Shown here piece after piece: positions 16,505 to 23,999 of a DNA stretch of 23,999 bases (positions are counted from its first letter, which is position 1; each line of letters opens with the position of its first letter). Both the position numbers and the translations under genes were made by a program. Source of the DNA: Saccoglossus kowalevskii (lineage: Eukaryota; Hemichordata; Enteropneusta; Harrimaniidae); contig NW_003153249.1 in assembly GCF_000003605.2 (NCBI RefSeq), positions 576,409 through 600,407 of the forward strand, read 5' to 3'. The notes under the pieces were generated by a model. The model saw only the letters and a program-made list of their open reading frames with translations. It made no database searches and was not told where the DNA came from.

Positions 16505-18160
16505 GACCTATGACCTCTATATGGTTGGAGTAACACTATGGTAATTTAACATCAATTTACGAAATATTTATTCACATTTTCGAACTTTTAACTACGGTGT
16601 TACGAACGGGAATACGAGATCCCGCGAACCTGCCGCCAATATCTCGCACTCCAGAACGCAACACTAAAGGTCAAACAAAGGCACACAGTCAGGATATGTC
16701 CAATAATACTAATTTAATAATACAATAAGCATAAACCAATAACAGGAGTGATATAAATCACAAACCGGTCAACAATATACATCACAATAAATATAACATT
16801 AATGATAATAGCCCAGCTCGGAATTGCCTACCCTACCTAAGTGCAGAACTCGTACTGCGTAGCTTCAGCGATAGTACAGTTAATCACAGCAACGTCGACG
16901 GCGATATCAGTTATACAGCTCCAAACTACGAGGTCTCGGGGAATGCAAATTACACGACACTAACCGTAATGTTACGCGTCTTCCATACCGTCCGTGTAGA
17001 GAAAAAAAAACCAATATCAGCAAACCACGCGTTCTGGCGAAACACAGGTCTTTGAATAAAGTTGGTTTTACAGCGCAGAACCACAGCAGACTGTTTTGCA
17101 TCTATCAGTCCCACATGCCGAATTGGTCAGGCATTATCTTGAGACATACGTTGGCTGCCACGTTGACACTGCACTGGTCGGGAGCTGGGTTCGTCTTGCA
17201 CAAGCACGAACAAAAGAATATTAATTAGCAATGACAATACATGCTGTCTATTCTAATTCCGCAGCTGGGCAAGCCTCACTAGCTAACTGGGCATTATCAA
17301 AATACATTTGTTTTACAGGAAAAATAGAATATCATAACAACGGGATTTCTTAATATGATATCACATGTAACAATCCTGAATGAAACTACCAACTTTACAA
17401 TCGCTTTGCACAACATTGTAAGCAGTTTGTTGTCGGTTTTTCGGTTGGATGTTGCGATAATCTGCTAATATATGAGGCATTCACGATACATATACTTAGT
17501 TTTTTTCGAAATTTAACTGCGGGGACGTCATGACAATGACTTAGGTTAAATATGCAAGAAACTCCGCCAACATGTCCTTCGCTTTTACCAACTCTGCACG
17601 CTGTTTTCTAACATTTTACAGTCAGCTCATGTGAGCATGTATAGGCTGCTTTCAACTGGCTTTTATTAAATTTGTCGACTTTACAACTGCGCGTTTCTAT
17701 ATGCCAACAACTTAGCTCATATACACAAATACATATACCAACTTTGCAATAACTTTGCAATCACTTTGAACAACTTTGCACAGTGTGTTAACAGCTTAAA
17801 TCCCACTACGTGCCGACGGCATCAACATCTTGTTCTTGGAAATTAGAAGGAATTTGAAAACTTATCATTAATTAAAATAGTTACACAAATGCCTTGATTT
17901 ATCACTATAAATGATTAACATCACAGTAAGAAAAAAACGCAGAAATGTTGCATTATATCCTTTACATGTGTGTGATGAAACAAAAAAAAATTCAACACCT
18001 CGTTTACTGATAAAGTTTCCAATGCAAGCTCTAACCACGTCCGATAGCGCTTTACTTTCAACATTTGTCGGTCACCTAACCACATAGCTGCATGACTTAT
18101 GGGAAATTAAGACGAATTGTTTCAAAATTGATATCGCTGGCACAAGTAACTTCTAGAATT
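16505..18160. repeat. Array unit 2, interrupted by a solo-LTR-like insertion
   Basis: Removing 746 bases (the 742-base insertion plus one target copy) leaves a full 910-base unit with every landmark. This is probably the best estimate of the complete unit length. Confidence 0.85.
16594..17343. mobile_element. Solo LTR-like insertion with 4-bp target duplication
   Basis: The inserted block 16598-17339 (742 bases) begins TGTTACGA and ends TCATAACA, the TG...CA ends of a long terminal repeat with a short inverted TGTTAYGA. It is flanked by ACGG at 16594-16597 and 17340-17343. Units 1 and 3 read ACTACGGGATTT continuously at the same point, which proves insertion. No internal retroelement genes are present, so it is a solo LTR or a non-autonomous element. 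The 4-bp duplication fits Ty3/Gypsy-like integration, which is inferred. Confidence 0.82.
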
Positions 18161-18931
18161 GACCTATGACCTCTATATGGTTGGAGTAACACTACGGTAT
18201 TTAACATCAATTTACGAAATATTTATTCACATTTTCGAATTTTTAACTACGGGATTTGTTAATATGATATCACATGTAACAATCCCGAATGAAACTAGAA
18301 ACTTTGCAATCGCTTTGCACAACTTTCAAGGCAGTTTGTTGTCGATTTTTTGGTTGGCTGTTGTGATAAACTGCTTATATATATGAGGCATTCTCGATAC
18401 ATTTACTTTTTGTTTTCGAAATTTAACTGCGGGAACGTCATGATAATGACTTAGGTTAAATATACAAGAAACTCCGCCAACATGTCCTTCGCTTTCCCCA
18501 ACTTTGCACGCTGTTTTCTATAACAGTTACTTTGCAATAACTTTGAACAACTTTGCACTGTGTGTTAACAGCTTAAAACCCACTACATTTCGACAGCATC
18601 AACAACTTGTACTTTCCATTCATTTAGGAAATTACAAAAAATGTATCAATTCTCCACTATAAATGATTGCCATCACAGTAATAAAGAATGTACGAACGTT
18701 GCCTTATGTCTTTTCAAGGTGTGGGACGAAACAAAAGAAAAAAATCGAAAAGTTTGTTTAATCAGGGAGTCTCATATGAAAGTGCTAACCACGCCCGATT
18801 GTGATTTACATTTCTCACTCTCCTAATTACGCAGACGCTTGGATTAATTGAAATTTAGCCGATTTGGCGGCTATTTCTTGTTTTCGAATGTTTTAAAATC
18901 AATGTCGCTTGCCCAAGTACCTTCTAGAATT
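18161..18931. repeat. Array unit 3 (771 bases, internal deletion)
   Basis: Landmarks are in order, but the section from CAGTCAGCTCATG to the CCAACTTTGCAATAAC block is missing near 18525. It jumps from CTGTTTTCTATAACAG directly to TTACTTTGCAATAACTTTG. That accounts for most of the shorter length. Confidence 0.85.
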
Positions 18932-19570
18932 GACCTATGACCTCTACATGCTTTTAGTAACACTACGGTCATTTAGCAGCTATTTACGAAATATTTATTC
19001 ACGTTTTTGAACTTTTAACTGTGAGACTATTTGAAATGGTATCACAGGTAACAATCCCGAATGAGACTACCAACTTTGCAATCGCTTTTCACAAGTTTGT
19101 AAGCAGTTTGTCATCGGTTTTTTGGTTGGCTGTTGTGATATTCTGGTTATATATGAGGCGTTCCCGAGACTTTTACTTAACATTTTCAAAATTTAACTGC
19201 GGGGTTGTCATGAGAATTCCTTAAGTTAACTATACAAGCAACTACGCCAACATGTGAATCGCTTTTTCCAACTTTGCACGCTGTTTTCTAACATTTGACA
19301 GTTTGCTTCACGTGAACATCTATATGCTGCTTTCAACCGGCTTTTATTAAATTTGTCGACTTTACCACTGCGCGTTTCTATATGCCAACAACTTAGGTCA
19401 TACATACCAATACATCAACCAACTTTGTAATAACTTTGCACAATTTTGCAATCACTTTGAACAACTTGGCACGGTGTGTTAACAGCTTAAAACCCGCTAC
19501 ATATCGTCAGCGTCAACAACATGTACTTGGAAATTAAAATTCATGCTTTCGAATGTTTTAAAATCGGCGT
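18932..19570. repeat. Array unit 4 (truncated, terminal)
   Basis: The unit follows the consensus to GTGTGTTAACAGCTTAAAA and then TACTTGGAAATTA. It then jumps to CGAATGTTTTAAAATC, which also occurs near 18885 in the previous unit, so a deletion of several hundred bases precedes the array end. Confidence 0.8.
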
Positions 19571-20618
19571 CGGTCGGTATTATGGCTATCTCCTCATGCT
19601 ACATCCCACACATAAAGTGACCCCCATTAACAAACTTTATGGTCGTGCACACAAATCACACTCTTGGCGACCTCATTGCAGACATACTTACCCCCTGAGT
19701 AAAAAGCACATCCACACTTTCGTATTGTAGACGGATAGAGTATGAGTAGATAATTATCCAATACCAGCTTCAAAATAATCTGCGCATATTATTAAGCTAA
19801 TTTGCATATTAAATAATTGTATTCAACATGTTCTGTATCCTAACATTTATGTTCCGTCTCTATTAGTTGAAATTTGCTTCACTGAAGACTGTGCTGGTAA
19901 AACATGTAACCAATAGTTACTGTAATTCAATTGTCAAAGATTCAAGTATTTGTATAATATATACATGATACAATGTAAATTTCAGAGTATAGTTATTGAT
20001 TCAAAGGATTTTCAAAATACTTTATGCTATTGTTTTGCTAAATTAGTCATGCCACATTACATTTTTTATCGGTGATATTGGCAGTACATATATAAAAATG
20101 CTGCCATGAAAGGTGCACATCAATAAGCAAATTTACACCTGGCAGAATGTTGAACCATTTCTATATGGATATGTTGATAACTACTAGGGACACACTACTT
20201 CTACAACAAATTTGATTAATGTTCATTGGTATGATTTAAAATAGGCCTCCCACAATTAGTTATATTGATAAGGTCACTGGGCCTGTAAATAGTTGCAGTT
20301 TTTCTACATGTGTCAAGTGATTCGAAAATATAAAGCCGCAAAAATGTACTTTCGCCCTTCTGTATGGGTTCTGGTTAGCGCATGACCAAGCACACTACAC
20401 ACGTGTATTCATAAATATACTTGGGGTGAGGCACAATAGATTATTACGTAGACCAGTATGTATAAAGATGGAAGGGATATATTCAAATGATAACTGTGTT
20501 TGCTGGAAATCGCTAAATATGAACATATGTCAAATGCAAAAAATAAATTAGGCTCAGACTCCTAATGAATATTAATCTCATCGCAAATAACGAATATCCT
20601 TGCCTTTGTTTATTCCAG
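19571..20618. other. Gene-free spacer
   Basis: AT-rich sequence lies between the array and the methyltransferase relic. A moderately GC-richer patch at 19576-19700 contains no recognisable exon. A small stem TGGCAG...CTGCCA lies at about 20079-20106. I searched for the missing glycine-rich SAM motif of the relic on the + strand and did not find it. Confidence 0.6.
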
Positions 20619-21278
20619 GTATTGACATATTACCGCAAATGATTGATTATGCCAAAACGCATAGCATGATTACTGGAAAAATGGAGTATTTACAAGGAGA
20701 TATATGCACATTAGTGAAATACCATCCACAGTTAAGTAATCTACAGGGGCACAGTAAAAGTTGCTAGTAATCAGATGACTCCCCATGAAAAATGGAAACA
20801 CCAACTACAGGTATGAGATTTTATTTATGTTCTCATTGTACTATAACTCGACACATTACTGATATGTGTACCCGATTTGTTGTCTCTTCTTGCTTTTGTT
20901 ATGTGTGAATTACAGTGCTTTAGGTACACATATAGTTTAATTTTTGCACCCATAAAAATGTCATATGACTGATATAATTTACGCGATAGAAATACTCGGT
21001 ACGACCCTAAAGAAATAATATTGTTGCAATTCCGACATAGAGATAATTTTGTTGAAGTGGATTACGATATTGATTTCTATCGTTCTGATTATATTTTCTA
21101 GATTTTGTTAGACCCTTTCTTGGCCAGCTTAATGTTATACCACCAAACCAACACGAAGACTTCCTTCAAGATAAACTCACATGAAGGTTGTGAGGCCAGG
21201 ATTTATGATAATTCGTCATTATTTGTTTGGGCATGTGTTCATGCATTTAATACATGTTGGTATACCACTTTTTCTTAA
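20619..21278 (+). pseudogene. Relic of a JHAMT-like class I SAM methyltransferase
   Basis: Four coding-like islands lie in family order on one strand. First, after acceptor TTTATTCCAG (phase 1), IDILPQMIDYAKTHSMITGK then MEYLQGDI resembles the acidic-loop-to-GD region of class I SAM methyltransferases. Second, at 20754-20810 in another frame, NQMTPHEKWKHQLQ ends before CAG-GTATGA. Third, after TTTTCTAG at 21101, VRPFLGQLNVIPPNQHEDFL ends at TGA 21182. Fourth, one frame over, RIYDNSSLFVWACVHA runs to TAA 21278. The last two match the C-terminal pattern of JHAMT-like enzymes as I recall it. The glycine-rich motif I and the central part are missing, the first island hits TAG, and the frames conflict, so it looks broken. 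Unseen exons or assembly errors are the alternative. Confidence 0.55.
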
Positions 21279-22878
21279 TTAAAGGTGATACCCGAACATA
21301 AAGATAAATTAGTTTAATAATACCTTTTCACAATACAATTTTTGCTACATTTTTGATAAACAAAACAATCTGTGTTTTATGTATATATCATTACATCTTA
21401 GTATGTTGTAAGCAATATTTTGCAAATTAGAATGTTGAATATTGTCAAGCCTATTATTTTCCAAAATTGCAAATTGTATTCAAAAATCCAAAATTCAAAG
21501 AATGATAATTCAAAAATATTTATGTTTCAAAACATAAATTTAAAGGAGGCCGTTTCCTTACTAAACAATTCATTTCTTGAATAAAATCATCTTCTTAATA
21601 TGTTTTTGTACAAACGTTATGTAAAGTGCATTATTAAAGCCAATGTCACAATCCTCAATGTGTACTATGAATAATATGAAGTATACTTTAATATAATGTT
21701 GTCACGTATTAATTACGCAATTCTTTGCACTGTATAAATATGCACTATCTAATAACTTTGTCGTCCTTAATTGGAAACAAAAATTATACAAGTAATGAGA
21801 AATTTTAGCATATAACAAGTAGTAGGACCCTTAAATATAGTAGTTTTTAGGCCATGACCAGGTTCTGAATTTTCTATTTTTTTAAAACTTGTTTCACGTA
21901 CATTAAACGTACATTCCCTTCAACTCGCTGGACATGTCTGAATACGAGATGCAGCTTGTTTCTTGTGTTTGCTATCTTTTTATCAAATAAACTGTGGCTC
22001 AACAGAACCTCACTATCAGGAGCTTTATATTCAATAATGCACAGCACCAACGAGTATACACTATAAACTACGCAAATTAACATGTCAATTAAAACGTATG
22101 AGTTTAAGTGTTACTTAATATTACCTTTAATCTAAGTCGGTATGATGAAACAAGTTCATTTGTTTTTCTCTGCGTGGAGTGGTTGAATCTAAAAATTATG
22201 AAATGTTTTTTCTGCTCAAATTTGAATTGGTGTTTGTAGCCGCTTTCGCGTAGAGATTTTCGATAGGGAGGTACCGCAATGTCAAACATACTATATATAT
22301 ATATATATACCTTAATATAAGTATTCTATTAATGCACTGAAGAAAATGATTAACTAGATAAATAAAGAACACATATACAATGAACACGTCAGTACGAAAT
22401 GCTAAAAACACAATATTATGTTGAATTATGCATAGTCAAGGATTGTGTAAAAAACTTTATTAGATATTTATTCTAAAATTCTTAATAAGGTAAATATTTC
22501 GTCAAAAAAGATGTGAACGACATGTAAGCGTGTTATACCGAGTTACTAAGCTGTGGTAAACTGTTTCCTACAAAAAAAAGGCATATCGTTTAATAAGTTC
22601 TAGTAAACTAATATTTATACTACAAGACTGTTTCACAATGCAGACTAAACCTGAATAATTCACTGCATGAAAATTTACGTACTAACCGTTTTCCGGATTG
22701 ACAATGTTTTTTTTAATACGTAAGCGCCGCTAACGTCGTCCTAAGTATGTGTTTGAATTTCTGTTGTATCAACTTCAAAGTTGTCCGATCCGTTCGATAC
22801 GTTCAGTGTAAACAGCGAAAATTCACAAATTCGAGTCTAAAGATCTGATATACTAATTTGCCTGTTGTATATTTTCAG
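21279..22878. other. Gene-free spacer with simple repeats
   Basis: AT-rich sequence with an AT dinucleotide run at 22291-22309. No exon was supported on either strand; several open minus-strand stretches of 60-70 codons have AT-driven composition and no domain. CpG becomes more frequent from about 22720, towards the putative next gene. Confidence 0.6.
22291..22309. repeat. AT dinucleotide repeat
   Basis: About nine AT units in tandem within the spacer. Confidence 0.85.
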
Positions 22879-23029
22879 AGTAAATTGACGAACAACTCAA
22901 AGTATGTCGATCACACACCGTGAACTGCGGCGCTGTTGGTTTGACATGATAGATATTCAGGATGGTTCTCAAATAAAAATGGCTTCATTTGGCTGCCTTC
23001 GTCATTTTATCATTTTGTGTTTTGTGCAA
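22879..23029 (+). CDS. Putative first coding exon of the next gene (signal peptide)
   Basis: A strong acceptor TGTATATTTTCAG ends at 22878 and a strong donor CAA-GTGAGT follows 23029. Within the exon the frame open from 22889 has ATGs at 22904, 22946 and 22979. The last has the best context (AAAATGG) and gives MASFGCLRHFIILCFVQ, a short basic stretch followed by a hydrophobic core like a signal peptide, leaving in phase 0. The coding part would be 22979-23029, with the rest 5' untranslated. No following exon was identified before the window ends, so the product is unknown. Confidence 0.45.
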
Positions 23030-23999
23030 GTGAGTTTAGAATAGACTCAGTACATACTTGTTATTGTAAACACTATATTTGTAAGGTAACGTACATTTTA
23101 CCACAACAATTTTCAGTATAGTCGAGTGTTTAGTGTAGCTAATGTGTGGGAAGGCAAATTAGTAACTGCGTTTATGGTTTGAGACTTTTGTACATTATTG
23201 TTAGTTCAGTGTAGTTTATCGACAATTTTATTTGTACATCCGTGATACATGAATGATACACTGAAGGATGGTATTCATTTGTTTAGTTACACGTCGTTAG
23301 CTAAACAAGGTCACTATCAGTATACCGTTGTGTCAACGAGTCGCACACACACACGCACATGTTTCACCTAAATGCTTTAATATACATGCCCGGGCAATAT
23401 ACGTAAAAACGATTACAATTTTAGACTGATACAATGAGACTAGTCCACACCGCACGAAACACCGAATACCGTGTCATTGAAAACACGAAGCGAACAAGAG
23501 ATATTACCGGTGATCTTTGACCTTATAAATTTATAAGTAATCTATACTTAATATCCGGCATACTTCAACCGCCACACCTGTTTGTAAGCATTTGTATGAC
23601 ACTGATGAATTTAAGTTGAATTTAGCGTGAAGTAACATAAAGTAAGTCACACCGTATCTCTGCATGATTGTTGAAAGTTTGCTGAAATGCATATTGTTGT
23701 GTAATTGTCATTATTGAGCCCGACGCTTTGATTTGGCTGGTGCCTGTCAATAAAACAAAAACGATGTCATAGGGGCCGCCATTTTGAATTCGTAGCACCT
23801 ATATTTATGTCTTCAATTTATAGTGGTTTTCGATGTTTTAGGGTAACGAATGTGCCTCACAGAGATATTCTCATTGAAAAGGAATGTTGATACTAACACA
23901 TATTTGAATTCAGCGATAATTGTTTTGATGTGTTAATAAATTTAGTAAATAAGCACTACATATTCGTAACAAGCGAACAATCAACTTGGGGCTCTGAAA
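23030..23999. other. Putative first intron of the next gene, to window end
   Basis: If the exon at 22879-23029 is real, this is its intron. It includes a CA repeat at 23342-23360 and no exon I can support. Confidence 0.4.
23342..23360. repeat. CA dinucleotide repeat
   Basis: A short CACACACACGCACA run. Confidence 0.8.

Larger units (their letters stand above)
15105..19570. repeat. Tandem array of diverged ~0.9 kb units
   Basis: The same ordered landmarks recur: GACCTATGACCTCTATATGG, then TTTAACTACGGGATTTGTTA, ATGTAACAATCCCGAATGA, ACTGCGGGGACGTCATGA, CAGTCAGCTCATGTGAGCAT, CTTTACAACTGCGCGTTTCT, GTGTGTTAACAGCTTAAA, AATGATTAACATCACAGTAA and TCAACATTTGTCGGTCACCT. Landmark GACCTATGACC occurs at 15648, 16505, 18161 and 18932, spaced 857, 1656 (910 without the LTR) and 771. 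Each unit also has short internal CAACTTTGCAAT-type subrepeats. No open frame is kept across units, so the array looks non-coding. Confidence 0.9.

Noticed and set aside
16907-17101. 64-codon minus-strand frame inside the LTR-like insertion
   Set aside because: It has no retroelement protein motif. LTRs are normally non-coding and the length is expected by chance in this GC-richer block.
15105-19570. CRISPR-like or gene-cluster reading of the array
   Set aside because: Units are ~0.9 kb with diverged sequence, not short identical repeats with unique spacers. The 60-75 codon frames in the units are not preserved between copies.
19684-19692. ATACTTACC, identical to the 5' end of U1 snRNA
   Set aside because: The following bases do not continue as U1 and no snRNA fold or Sm site is evident; nine bases can match by chance.
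21874-22411. Three minus-strand frames of 60-70 codons
   Set aside because: Frames are rich in AT-driven residues, overlap one another or a dinucleotide repeat, and show no domain or splice support.

Overview
The window is AT-rich animal DNA with spliced genes, GT-AG introns, microsatellites and many short inverted-repeat and tandem elements. It is probably from an invertebrate with large families of MAM/LDL-receptor-A proteins. A lancelet, hemichordate, mollusc or similar animal would fit; the phylum cannot be fixed from the sequence. No bacterial or plasmid features are seen.

Positions 772-12926 on the + strand hold the 3' part of one large gene, which I resolve into 24 coding exons giving about 1162 residues. 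The product is a type I membrane protein with an ectodomain of strictly alternating MAM and LDLa modules (MAM-LDLa five times). A short stalk, one transmembrane helix and a small cytoplasmic tail follow. This is the architecture of the MALRD1-like family. All domain borders fall at phase-1 introns except MAM3-LDLa3, which share an exon. The start codon, signal peptide and any earlier repeats lie before the window. A probable poly(A) signal is at 13274. The introns contain several foldback elements: a hairpin at 4286-4421, a second inverted-repeat pair at 4419-4693, one at 7584-7722, and a TTAA-bounded element at 8139-8565.

Positions 13300-19740 are gene-free and repetitive. The core is a tandem array (about 15105-19570) of diverged ~0.9 kb units. 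One unit is interrupted by a 742-bp solo-LTR-like insertion (16598-17339) with a 4-bp target duplication (ACGG), and neighbouring units serve as the empty-site control.

Positions 20619-21278 carry broken, coding-like islands resembling a class I SAM-dependent methyltransferase of the juvenile-hormone-acid-methyltransferase type. The islands are in conflicting frames and the glycine-rich SAM motif is missing, so this looks like a gene relic.

Near the right end, 22879-23029 looks like a first coding exon (signal-peptide-like N-terminus followed by GTGAGT) of the next + strand gene, which continues beyond the window.

The large gene is the only clearly functional unit. Its novel points are two modules with altered cysteine patterns (LDLa5, MAM4), an unusual intron position in MAM5, and a possible alternative cytoplasmic tail. 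I found no convincing wholly new system.
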